Both the position numbers and the translations under genes were made by a program. DNA of 23,121 nt, taken from the NCBI GenBank assembly GCA_900544105.1, contig UQUC01000030.1, forward strand, positions 1 through 23,121, given 5' to 3'. Every line of letters begins with the position of its first letter. Within the stretch, counting starts at the first letter, position 1. Positions 1-6,586 of the stretch are shown one piece after another. The notes below the pieces were generated by a model. It was not told the origin of the DNA and made no database searches. It was given only the letters and a program-made list of their open reading frames with translations. This DNA is from an uncultured Oscillibacter sp. (GTDB taxonomy: Bacteria; Bacillota; Clostridia; Oscillospirales; Oscillospiraceae).

Positions 1-55
1 ACTTCGCCCGCCCCGTCTTTTTTGTTCTTTTGTTTCCATAAAGAAATTGCTTCTC

Positions 56-72
56 AATGGGCAAAGCCCATT
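56..72 (+). other. Small perfect hairpin upstream of mnmE
   Basis: AATGGGC (56-62), loop AAA, GCCCATT (66-72), followed by two more T. It could be a weak terminator of a gene to the left of the window or a leader hairpin. No coding sequence is supported in positions 1-145. Confidence 0.4.
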
Positions 73-110
73 TTAGGATTCGATCCCGCATGGCATCACC
101 ATACTTTCCC

Positions 111-127
111 GTGCCGCATAGCGGCAC
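111..127 (+). other. Hairpin in the mnmE leader
   Basis: GTGCCGC (111-117), loop ATA, GCGGCAC (121-127): a perfect GC-rich 7-bp stem that ends 6 nt before the mnmE ribosome binding site AAAGGAG (134-140). There is no T tract, so it is not a terminator. A role in message stability or translation is inference. Confidence 0.4.
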
Positions 128-145
128 ACTCTGAAAGGAGCTTTT

Positions 146-1531
146 ATGTCTGATCTCATCGCCGCCATTGCCACCGGCAGCACCGCCACCGCCATCGGCA
201 TCGTCCGGGTCTCCGGAGACGGCTGCTTTGCCGCCTGCGACCGGATCTTTCGTCCCCGGAACGGCAAACCCTTTGCCGACCAGCCCTCTCACAAAATGGT
301 GTTCGGAGAAATGCTGGATGATTCCGGTGCCATCATCGACCAGGGATTGGCCGTCCGCTTCGGCGGCGGACACAGCTACACCGGGGAGGACTCCGCCGAA
401 TTCCACTGTCACGGCTCTCCCGTAGTCCTCCACACCCTGCTCTCCGCCCTCTTTGCCGCCGGAGCGCGGCAGGCCCAGGCCGGTGAATTCACCAAGCGGG
501 CCTTTCTCAACGGCAAAATGGACCTGACGGAGGCGGAAGCCGTCATCGATCTCATTGATGCCCAATCCGCCGCTGCCGCGAAAAACGCCGTCGCCCAGCT
601 GGACGGCGGCCTCCGCCGCCGCCTGGAGCCGGTGCAGAAGGCCCTTATCGACATCACCTCCCGGTTTTACGCCGTGGTGGATTACCCCGACGAGGACATC
701 GAAGACATTCAGCCGCAGCAGATCCGATCCTCTCTGCAAATCGCCGCCGACACCCTCTCCGCCCTGCTGGACACCGCCCAGCGGGGCCGGGTGCTGAAAA
801 ACGGCGTCCGCACCGCCATCGTGGGTCTGCCCAATGCCGGTAAGTCCTCCCTGCTCAATGCCTTGGCGGGCTATGACCGGGCCATCGTCACCGACATCCC
901 CGGCACCACACGGGACACAGTGGAGGAGACCGTCACCTGCGGCGGCACCCTCCTGCGGCTTATTGACACCGCCGGTATCCACGATACCGCCGATGCCGTG
1001 GAGCAGCTGGGTGTGGAGCGCAGCCGCAAAGCGGCGGAGACTGCCGATCTGGTGATCGTCGTGGTGGACGGCAGTCAGACGCCGCTGGCTGTGGATGAGG
1101 ACATACTCTCCCTTTCCGCCCAGGCCCCCCACTGGATCTTAGCCGTCAGCAAGGATGATCTGAACCCCGCCGTGAAAACCGCCGTCTGGCAGCTCCCCAA
1201 GGGTCTGCGGGACCCTGACGCCTTCGTCTCGTTCAACTCCGTGGCCCCAGGTGGGCTGGATCTGCTGGTGGACGCCGTGCAAGGCTGCTTCCCCGCCGGG
1301 ATCCCCGCTGACGCCGGTTCCCTCCTGACCAACGCCCGGCAGGAATCTGCCGTCCGCCGGAGCCTGGATGCTGTCCGCCGGGCACTGTCCGCTCTGGACA
1401 GCGGCCTGACGCCCGACGCCGTCCTCACTGACGCGGAAGATGCGCTGGAGGCCATCGGTGAGCTGACGGGCCGCACCGCCAAGGAAGAGATCGTAGGCGC
1501 GGTGTTCAGCCGTTTCTGCGTTGGAAAATGA
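146..1531 (+). CDS. mnmE: tRNA modification GTPase MnmE (TrmE)
   Basis: MnmE works with MnmG to place the carboxymethylaminomethyl (or aminomethyl) group on U34 of certain tRNAs, in the cytoplasm. The 461 residues match the family's usual length of about 455-460. An N-terminal tetrahydrofolate-binding domain is followed by helices and an inserted G domain: P-loop GLPNAGKSS at residues 227-235, then DIPGTTRDT (G2), DTAG (G3) and SKDD in place of the usual NKxD (G4). The C-terminus is FCVGK, the family's FC[IV]GK end with the catalytic cysteine. The ATG at 146 follows AAAGGAG at good spacing. In many Firmicutes mnmG and rsmG come next; here a DUF1836 gene does. Identity is very secure. Confidence 0.97.
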   Translation: MSDLIAAIATGSTATAIGIVRVSGDGCFAACDRIFRPRNGKPFADQPSHKMVFGEMLDDSGAIIDQGLAVRFGGGHSYTGEDSAEFHCHGSPVVLHTLLSALFAAGARQAQAGEFTKRAFLNGKMDLTEAEAVIDLIDAQSAAAAKNAVAQLDGGLRRRLEPVQKALIDITSRFYAVVDYPDEDIEDIQPQQIRSSLQIAADTLSALLDTAQRGRVLKNGVRTAIVGLPNAGKSSLLNALAGYDRAIVTDIPGTTRDTVEETVTCGGTLLRLIDTAGIHDTADAVEQLGVERSRKAAETADLVIVVVDGSQTPLAVDEDILSLSAQAPHWILAVSKDDLNPAVKTAVWQLPKGLRDPDAFVSFNSVAPGGLDLLVDAVQGCFPAGIPADAGSLLTNARQESAVRRSLDAVRRALSALDSGLTPDAVLTDAEDALEAIGELTGRTAKEEIVGAVFSRFCVGK

Positions 1532-1584
1532 CAATTTTCGTTTTCCCCTGTCTTTCTTCCTGTTTTCCTTAACGCATAATCCGG

Positions 1585-1613
1585 TTTACAAAACTACAAA
1601 AATGTGATATACT
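1585..1613 (+). promoter_or_regulatory. Sigma-A-type promoter for the DUF1836-degV pair
   Basis: TTTACA (-35, 1585-1590), a 17-nt spacer, then TATACT (-10, 1608-1613) preceded by TGA, giving an extended -10. Transcription would start near 1620, about 24 nt before the ATG at 1644. This separates the pair from mnmE. Confidence 0.7.
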
Positions 1614-1643
1614 TGCTCTGATTTCAAAGGAAGGAGCACCGGT

Positions 1644-2216
1644 ATGGAAGAAATTTCCGCCTTTCGCCGTCAATTGGAGACCCACCGCCCTGCGGACTGG
1701 GAAACACTGCCGGATTTCCCCCTGTATATGGATCAGGTCCTCTCCTACATGGAACGACAAACCATTCGTTTGGATGAGAGTGACGCTCTGACGGCCTCTA
1801 TGGTCAATAACTACACGAAAAATGCCCTGGTCCCCCGGGCTGATGGCAAGAAATACAACCGGGACCATCTGGCCTATCTTACCTTCGTCTGCATTCTCAA
1901 GCAAGTGATGTCCGTCCGGGACATGGACCTGCTGATCCGCACCGAGCTTTCCGATGACCGCTCCGTGGAAAACGGCTATCGGGCCTTTCTGGAAAGTCTG
2001 GACGGTGCCCTGTCCAGTGCTGTGCAGGAGATGGGCGCTTATGAGGGGACTGACAATCTGGCGGACGCCGCTGTTCATTTCGGTCTGCTGAGCTACGCCG
2101 CAGGCCTTGTGAGCCGTCAGTATGTGGCCCAGCTCCGCGCCCGGACGGAACCCACCGACAAGTCTAAAGCTGAGGCTAAAAAGGCCTCGAAAAGCAGAAA
2201 GGAGCGCAAGGACTAA
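1644..2216 (+). CDS. DUF1836 domain protein
   Basis: A 190-residue protein of unknown function. The central part, with residues such as MVNNYTKNALVPR followed by KKYNRDHLAYLTFVCILKQV, has the look of the DUF1836 family of Firmicutes, where a conserved NNY motif and a helical segment resemble a small helix-turn-helix regulator. The C-terminal 20 or so residues are lysine-rich and probably disordered. There are no membrane segments. The start has a strong ribosome binding site, AGGAAGGAG, and its own promoter. Its stop codon overlaps the next start (TAATG), so it is translated together with degV, which hints at a shared role in lipid or envelope homeostasis. That link is inference, and no biochemical function is claimed. 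Confidence 0.8.
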   Translation: MEEISAFRRQLETHRPADWETLPDFPLYMDQVLSYMERQTIRLDESDALTASMVNNYTKNALVPRADGKKYNRDHLAYLTFVCILKQVMSVRDMDLLIRTELSDDRSVENGYRAFLESLDGALSSAVQEMGAYEGTDNLADAAVHFGLLSYAAGLVSRQYVAQLRARTEPTDKSKAEAKKASKSRKERKD

Positions 2217-3088
2217 TGCGTGATTTTGTGATTTTAACGGATAGCTGCTGCGATCTCTCCGCGGAAATGGCCGCGGAGCTGGGCGTGGAGGTCCTGCCGC
2301 TGAGCCTGCAAATGGGTGATCGCACCTACCGCAACTATCTGGACGGCCGCGAGATCGGCTTCCATGATTTCTATGAACGGGTCCGCTCCGGTGAGCTGGC
2401 CACCACCTCCGCCGTCAACGTGGGTGAATTTGAGGAAAAAATGCGGGAGATCCTGAAAACCGGAAAGGACATTCTGAGCATCAGCTTTTCCTCCGCCCTC
2501 TCCACCACCTACCAGTCCTCTGTCATCGCCGCGGAGGAGTTGAAGGATGAGTTTCCCGACGCGAAGATCCTGACGGTGGACTCCCTCTGCGCCTCGCTGG
2601 GACAGGGATTGTTCGTGTATCTCTGCGCCCAGGAGCAGAAAAAGGGCAAAACCATTGACGAGGTGAAGGCCTTTGCCGAGGAGACCAAGGGGCGCGTCTC
2701 TCACTGGTTCACGGTGGACGATCTGAACCACCTGAAGCGGGGCGGCCGGATCAACGCCGCCACAGCCCTGTTCGGTACCATGCTGGCCATCAAGCCTGTC
2801 ATGCACGTGGATGACGAGGGCCGCTTGATCCCGGTCAGCAAGGCCCGTGGCCGCAAAGCGTCTCTGACCGCTCTGGTAGACCGGATGGCGGCTACCGCCA
2901 TCGACCCCGCCGGTCAGACGGTGTTCATCAGCCACGGTGATTGTCTGGAGGACGCTGAATTTGTTGCCAGCGAAGTCCGCCGCCGTCTGGGGGTACAGAC
3001 CATCCACATCAACTATGTTGGCCCCGTCATCGGCAACCACTCCGGTCCCGGCACGATGGCACTGTTTTTCCTTGGCAGCGAGCGTTGA
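2216..3088 (+). CDS. DegV family fatty-acid-binding protein (FakB-like)
   Basis: DegV/FakB proteins bind a fatty acid and present it to the kinase FakA for phosphorylation, feeding exogenous or recycled acyl chains into phospholipid synthesis. The 290 residues fit the family's 280-290. Visible motifs are the N-terminal TDSCCDLS, the ISFSSALSTTYQSS segment, which corresponds to the loop lining the acyl headgroup, HLKRGGRI in the middle, KPVMHV, and the C-terminal GPVIGNHSGPGT. The ATG shares one base with the upstream stop (TAATG) and has AAAGGAG at 2198-2204 inside the upstream gene. No fakA-like gene is in the window, so the partner kinase must be encoded elsewhere. Which fatty acid it prefers cannot be told. 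A strong terminator follows. Confidence 0.93.
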   Translation: MRDFVILTDSCCDLSAEMAAELGVEVLPLSLQMGDRTYRNYLDGREIGFHDFYERVRSGELATTSAVNVGEFEEKMREILKTGKDILSISFSSALSTTYQSSVIAAEELKDEFPDAKILTVDSLCASLGQGLFVYLCAQEQKKGKTIDEVKAFAEETKGRVSHWFTVDDLNHLKRGGRINAATALFGTMLAIKPVMHVDDEGRLIPVSKARGRKASLTALVDRMAATAIDPAGQTVFISHGDCLEDAEFVASEVRRRLGVQTIHINYVGPVIGNHSGPGTMALFFLGSER

Positions 3089-3096
3089 TCATGTTA

Positions 3097-3128
3097 AAAT
3101 AGTTTGGGGAGATCCCCAAACTATTTTT
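3097..3128 (+). terminator. Rho-independent terminator after degV
   Basis: Arms AATAGTTTGGGGA (3098-3110) and TCCCCAAACTATT (3113-3125) form a perfect 13-bp inverted repeat with a tiny centre, running into TTTTT (3124-3128). It ends the DUF1836-degV unit. Confidence 0.93.
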
Positions 3129-3341
3129 CAGGGCTTCATAAGAGTTCTGAAAATATTTGATTGAAATGGCGGAGAAATACGTTGTCAGCCTGACCGGTTT
3201 CCGATCGCTTGCACCCGGAAACCTGGAATTTTCCTCGAAGCAGGCTCGCTTGATCCGCCACTGGCGGCGGTTGCGCTCCGAAACACACCTGCGGGCGTCG
3301 TCCCGCATACATCCTTTACCCGCAAGGGGTATACGGCATCC

Positions 3342-3374
3342 GCAAAGTGGTACAGCCGCTAACGGCTGCTTTGC
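3342..3374. other. Bulged 12-bp hairpin in the degV-prmA gap
   Basis: GCAAAG (3342-3347) pairs with CTTTGC (3369-3374) and CAGCCG (3353-3358) with CGGCTG (3363-3368), closing a CTAA loop. A five-base bulge, TGGTA (3348-3352), lies on the 5' side. There is no T tract on either side, so it is not a terminator. Two nested helices around a one-sided bulge are more typical of a folded RNA than of an operator. Confidence 0.5.
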
Positions 3375-3440
3375 CTCACCGCTGTGGAAACTATATCACC
3401 TGATCGGCAAGGCTCATTTTTATGCGTATGCAATCAAATT

Positions 3441-3456
3441 TTCCGCCCCGGCGGAA
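3441..3456 (+). other. Palindrome just before the prmA ribosome binding site
   Basis: TTCCGCC (3441-3447), CC, GGCGGAA (3450-3456). It ends a few bases before the prmA ribosome binding site GTGAGG (3462-3467). It may be a leader hairpin or an operator; the sequence does not decide. Confidence 0.4.
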
Positions 3457-3474
3457 TATATGTGAGGATCTTAT

Positions 3475-4449
3475 ATGGAATGGCTGGAAGCACACATTGA
3501 CACAAATCACGCTGGACTGGAACCCCTGGAGATTTTTCTCTCCGCCAACGGGATCGACGGCGTAGTCATTGATGACGAACAGGATTTCCAGAGTTTTCTG
3601 GAAAACAACCACCAGTATTGGGACTATGTGGACGAGGATCTGGAGGCGTCCATGAAGGGCAAGTCCCGGATCACCTTCTACCTCCCGGCGGATGGAGACG
3701 GCTTCGCCCAGCTTGCCCAGCTCCGCACGGCCCTTCAGAGCTTCAAGGATGCCCACGCCGGAAAATATGGCACGCTCCTGATGACTCTGGAAAACTTGCA
3801 GGACACCGACTGGGAAAATAACTGGAAACAGTATTATAAGCCTATGGAGATCGGCGAGCGTCTGCTGGTGATCCCGGAATGGGAACAGGAAAACGTGAAG
3901 GGGCTGGCCAAATACGCCGACAAGGTTCCTCTGATCTTAGAGCCGGGTCTCACCTTCGGCACCGGCAGTCACGCCACCACCCGCCTGTGCCTGACGGCGC
4001 TGGAAGAAAATATTCACGGTGGCGAGACCGTTCTGGATCTGGGCTGCGGCAGCGGTATTCTCTCCATCGCCGCGCTGCGGCTGGGTGCCGCCTCCGCAAA
4101 AGCCATCGACATCGATGATAAATGTCTGACGGTAGCCTACGAAAACGCCGCTCTCAACGGCATCGGCAAGGACCGCTACACTGTTCTGGTAGGTGACGCT
4201 CTTTCTGACGGTCCCGTTCGGAAAACGTTGGGCAGCAACTACGATGTAGTGGTCGCCAACATTGTGGCGGACGTCATCATCGGTCTCGCCCCTTCAGTGC
4301 GGCAATTCCTGAAACCCGGTGGCCTGTTCCTTTGCTCCGGTATTATCGACACCCGGGCCGAAGAGGTGGCGGATGCTCTGCGTCAAAACGGCTGGGAGAT
4401 CGAATCCACACATTCCGGTGAAGGCTGGTTCTCTTACACCTGCCGCTGA
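3475..4449 (+). CDS. prmA: Ribosomal protein L11 methyltransferase PrmA
   Basis: PrmA uses S-adenosylmethionine to trimethylate amino groups of ribosomal protein L11 in the cytoplasm. The 324 residues are somewhat longer than the 290-310 usual in Bacillus and E. coli; the N-terminal L11-recognition part (about residues 1-150) looks expanded. The catalytic domain is clear: GLTFGTGSHATT around residue 162, motif I VLDLGCGSGILSI from residue 186, DIDDKC, which holds the acidic residue for the SAM ribose, then VVANIVADVI (the family's NI[LV] segment) and FLKPGGLFLCSGI. The ATG at 3475 has a modest site, GTGAGG, 7 nt upstream. It follows the palindrome-rich gap and may be co-transcribed with the transporter gene 26 nt downstream, as no terminator separates them. 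Confidence 0.95.
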   Translation: MEWLEAHIDTNHAGLEPLEIFLSANGIDGVVIDDEQDFQSFLENNHQYWDYVDEDLEASMKGKSRITFYLPADGDGFAQLAQLRTALQSFKDAHAGKYGTLLMTLENLQDTDWENNWKQYYKPMEIGERLLVIPEWEQENVKGLAKYADKVPLILEPGLTFGTGSHATTRLCLTALEENIHGGETVLDLGCGSGILSIAALRLGAASAKAIDIDDKCLTVAYENAALNGIGKDRYTVLVGDALSDGPVRKTLGSNYDVVVANIVADVIIGLAPSVRQFLKPGGLFLCSGIIDTRAEEVADALRQNGWEIESTHSGEGWFSYTCR

Positions 4450-4475
4450 ATTTGGAAAGGACCCTGACCACGCCC

Positions 4476-5438
4476 ATGAACAAGCTTCAAGCCCTCAACA
4501 CCTGGATGACCCCCAAAATGCCTCTGCTGATCCTCGGCGCTCTGGCACTGGGGCTGCTGTTCCCCGATCAGATCGGTCTGCTATGTCCCGCCGTTTCCGC
4601 CCTGATGATGTTCCAGACCTTTGCCAACAGCCTGGGCAGCAGCGTGCAGGATCTATGCCGGGTCCTCTCCCATCCCAAGCCGGTGCTCATCACCCTGTTT
4701 TCTCTCCACATCCTCATGCCCTTGGTGGCTCTGGGCATCGGCAGTGTATGCTTCCCCGACCAGCCCCTCTATACTCTGAGTCTGGTACTGCTGGAGGGTT
4801 CCCCCGCCGCCGTATCCTCTCTGATGTGGATCGTCATCGGTGGCGGCAGTGTGGAGCTCTGCCTGTCCATCATCCTGCTGGATACCCTGCTTTCCCCGGT
4901 GGTCCTGCCACTGACACTGCGGCTACTGTGCGGCTCCGTGGTGGAACTGGACACCTTGGGCATGATCCAGGACCTTTTTGTTATGATCGTGGTCCCGGCA
5001 GCTCTGGCCATGGTGCTCTACCGCTTGCTGGGCAAAAATACCTGCACCAAAGCCAAGCAGCGGCTAAGCCCCTTTTCCAAGCTGGCTCTGCTGGTCATCA
5101 TCTGCGCCAACGTCACCCGCTGTGCCCCCTTCCTCCACGAGTTGAACCGCGAGCTGGTGCTGCTGCTCTGCGTAACGCTGGCCATGCGGCTCATTGCTCT
5201 GAGTCTGGGCTTCCTGCTCTCTATTCTCTTCCGCTTCTCCTATCCGCTGGAACTGACGGTGACCATCAATTCCAGTATGCGGAACAATGCCGCAGCCGCT
5301 ACGCTGGCCGCGCAGTATTTCCCCTCGGAGGTGGTGTTCTCCCCCTCCGTCTCTCCCCTGTTCTCCCAGCTCACCAGTTCTCTGGCGATACGAGCACTGC
5401 AAAAGCGGCAGCAAAAAGTCGAGCATCCCGCCTCATAA
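4476..5438 (+). CDS. BASS-family (bile acid:sodium symporter-like) membrane transporter
   Basis: A hydrophobic protein of 320 residues with about nine or ten predicted membrane-spanning stretches, beginning with PKMPLLILGALALGLLFP and ending with a short charged tail. The late segment SMRNNAAAATLAAQYF resembles the conserved RN...A..A region of the BASS/SBF superfamily, and the early MMFQTFANSLGSS region fits the first crossover segment. Members carry organic anions, often with sodium; the substrate here is unknown, and bile acids should not be assumed from the family name. I chose ATG 4476 (AAAGGA at 4456-4461, rather far away) over TTG 4452, which has no ribosome binding site. A related family such as AEC carriers is a less likely alternative. 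A terminator follows. Confidence 0.75.
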   Translation: MNKLQALNTWMTPKMPLLILGALALGLLFPDQIGLLCPAVSALMMFQTFANSLGSSVQDLCRVLSHPKPVLITLFSLHILMPLVALGIGSVCFPDQPLYTLSLVLLEGSPAAVSSLMWIVIGGGSVELCLSIILLDTLLSPVVLPLTLRLLCGSVVELDTLGMIQDLFVMIVVPAALAMVLYRLLGKNTCTKAKQRLSPFSKLALLVIICANVTRCAPFLHELNRELVLLLCVTLAMRLIALSLGFLLSILFRFSYPLELTVTINSSMRNNAAAATLAAQYFPSEVVFSPSVSPLFSQLTSSLAIRALQKRQQKVEHPAS

Positions 5439-5450
5439 TGACCTATTCGC

Positions 5451-5482
5451 AAAAAAAGCGCGGAATTTTCCGTGCTTTTTTT
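5451..5482 (+). terminator. Rho-independent terminator after the BASS gene
   Basis: AAAAAAGCGCGGAA and TTCCGTGCTTTTTTT pair across a two-base centre (one G-T pair), with A tracts and T tracts on the two sides, so it may work in both directions. It sits 13 nt after the stop codon. Confidence 0.88.
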
Positions 5483-5484
5483 AT

Positions 5485-5513
5485 TTTCCCGACAGATTTC
5501 CCGACATTTCCCC
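5485..5513 (+). repeat. Tandem TTTCCCGACA repeats before noc (possible Noc half-sites)
   Basis: TTTCCCGACA occurs at 5485-5494 and again at 5497-5506, 12 bp apart, followed by TTTCCC at 5507-5512. The second and third copies read ATTTCCC, the left half of the known Noc-binding palindrome ATTTCCCGGGAAAT. No full palindrome is present. They lie upstream of the likely noc -10, so binding by Noc itself is a fair guess. Confidence 0.5.
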
Positions 5514-5526
5514 CGCTCCCCGGCGC

Positions 5527-5532
5527 TACAAT
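5527..5532 (+). promoter_or_regulatory. Probable -10 element of the noc promoter
   Basis: TACAAT at 5527-5532, about 55 nt before the noc ATG and downstream of a terminator, so noc needs its own promoter here. The -35 region is poor (CCGACA-like, inside the tandem repeats), which is compatible with a regulated promoter. Confidence 0.45.
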
Positions 5533-5586
5533 ACAGGCAGAACCGGGAACGCCCGCCGTTTCCGAACCTGTCAGGAGGTGCCGCGC

Positions 5587-6378
5587 ATGTTGGACACGCA
5601 GGTCCATTGGCTTCCGGTGGAGCAGATCGCTCCCAACCCCCACCAGCCCCGAAGGGAATTCGCTCCCGGACCTCTGGCGGAGCTGGCGGAATCCATCCGC
5701 CGCCATGGGATCATCCAGCCCCTGACCGTCCGCCACAGCGCTGACGGCTGGGAGCTGATAGCGGGAGAGCGCCGCCTCCGGGCAGCCAAGCTGGCGGGAC
5801 TGCAAACAGTCCCCTGCCTGGAAATGCAGGCGGATGAGCAGGACTCCGCTATTCTGGCCCTTATCGAAAATATCCAGCGCCGGGACCTGCATTATCTGGA
5901 GGAAGCCGCCGCCATCGCCGCCTATCTCCGTCAGTCCGGCTCCACCCAGGAGGACGCCGCTGCCCTGCTGGGCCGCTCCCCCTCCGCCCTGGCCAACAAG
6001 CTGCGCCTGCTGCGGCTCTCCCCTGACTGCCGCCGCCTGCTCACAGAACATGACCTGACCGAGCGTCATGCCCGTGCTCTTCTCCGTCTGGAGGATGAAG
6101 AAGAACGTCTCAACGCCCTCCACCGCATCATCCGCCATCATCTGAACGTAGCCCAGACGGAGCAGTACATCGACAAGCGTCTGGCCCAGTTGCAGACCAC
6201 GCCCCCCTCCGGCCGCCGGGTCTTTCTTCTCAAGGACGTCCGCCTATTTCTCAACAGTCTGGACCGGGGCCTGCGGCTGGTGCGGGAGGCCGGCATCGGC
6301 GCGGAATCCCGCCGGGAGGACACGGAGGACGCCATCCTCCTCACTATCCGCATCCCCAAGAGCCGTCAGGTCGGCTGA
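5587..6378 (+). CDS. noc: Nucleoid occlusion protein Noc (ParB family)
   Basis: Noc is a ParB-like CTPase clamp that binds dispersed DNA sites and blocks division over the nucleoid. The 263 residues hold the ParB core: GIIQPLTVR, GERRLRAA at residues 60-67, ENIQRRD, then the helix-turn-helix GRSPSALANKLRLLRL (129-144). The part from TERHARAL to the end, including LNVAQTE, an RL.LNSL.RGL segment and TIRIPKSR, resembles Bacillus Noc rather than ParB. At four positions reported to separate Noc from ParB DNA choice (from memory Q, K, K, R in Noc) it has P132, K138, R143, R160. It begins almost directly at the core domain, so the short N-terminal amphipathic helix of Bacillus Noc is missing. The ATG has an excellent site, AGGAGGTG, and no useful start lies upstream. 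It has no parA beside it. A plain ParB paralog is the alternative. Confidence 0.87.
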   Translation: MLDTQVHWLPVEQIAPNPHQPRREFAPGPLAELAESIRRHGIIQPLTVRHSADGWELIAGERRLRAAKLAGLQTVPCLEMQADEQDSAILALIENIQRRDLHYLEEAAAIAAYLRQSGSTQEDAAALLGRSPSALANKLRLLRLSPDCRRLLTEHDLTERHARALLRLEDEEERLNALHRIIRHHLNVAQTEQYIDKRLAQLQTTPPSGRRVFLLKDVRLFLNSLDRGLRLVREAGIGAESRREDTEDAILLTIRIPKSRQVG

Positions 6379-6394
6379 CATTTACAGTCCTTTT

Positions 6395-6426
6395 CAAAAA
6401 ACGGAGGCTTCGGTCTCCGCTTTTTG
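6395..6426 (+). terminator. Rho-independent terminator after noc
   Basis: CGGAGGC (6402-6408), TTCG loop, GTCTCCG (6413-6419), flanked by an A tract and followed by CTTTTT. The C(TTCG)G loop is a very stable tetraloop. Confidence 0.9.
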
Positions 6427-6482
6427 GTTTTTTCGGAAACCGCAGCCTGCCACTGGCGCCAAAAGTCAAAATTATTCCACTC

Positions 6483-6500
6483 TGTTACCGGATTGTAACA
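6483..6500. promoter_or_regulatory. Operator-like inverted repeat before the VanW gene
   Basis: TGTTAC (6483-6488), six bases, GTAACA (6495-6500). It covers the -35 area of the promoter whose -10 is at 6522. The spacing is one base off the GlnR/TnrA pattern, so I do not name a regulator. Confidence 0.4.
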
Positions 6501-6518
6501 TCTTTTTTCAGAAAAGAG

Positions 6519-6527
6519 TGATATGAT
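6519..6527 (+). promoter_or_regulatory. Extended -10 promoter of the VanW gene
   Basis: TGATATGAT: a TG one base before TATGAT (6522-6527). There is no good -35 at 17 nt, which is common for extended -10 promoters. The expected start, near 6534, leaves a leader of about 50 nt before ATG 6587. Confidence 0.55.
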
Positions 6528-6586
6528 AGCGTTAAATGGGTGATTGTTTCTCATTTAACATAACGATCAAAACAGGAGGGCTTCTT

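Larger units (their letters stand above)
3129..3474. other. Gene-free, palindrome-rich intergenic region before prmA
   Basis: No convincing gene lies here. The open frames on both strands match no family I know and have no ribosome binding site. Instead there is a row of inverted repeats: GGTTTCCG/CGGAAACC (3196-3203, 3216-3223), CCGCC/GGCGG (3255-3267), GCGGG/CCCGC (3291-3306), TACCC/GGGTA (3317-3331), a bulged 12-bp hairpin (3342-3374) and TTCCGCC/GGCGGAA (3441-3456). It could be a structured leader of prmA, a small RNA, or a cluster of repetitive extragenic elements. I do not recognise a named RNA family; it lacks the hallmarks I would look for in a T-box or RNase P RNA. Confidence 0.5.

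Noticed and set aside
3157..3465. Open frame of 102 codons in the degV-prmA gap
   Set aside because: No ribosome binding site, no family resemblance, and it runs across a row of inverted repeats. The opposite-strand frame (3027-3308) is no better.
5287..5586. Upstream in-frame extension of noc
   Set aside because: It would start inside the BASS gene and read through a terminator. The only later candidate, GTG 5578, lies within the ribosome binding site of ATG 5587.
4319..5725. Long rightward open frame of 468 codons
   Set aside because: It overlaps prmA, the BASS gene, a terminator and noc in another frame. The translation is low-complexity and rich in S, P, A and R, as expected from GC-rich antisense or shifted frames.
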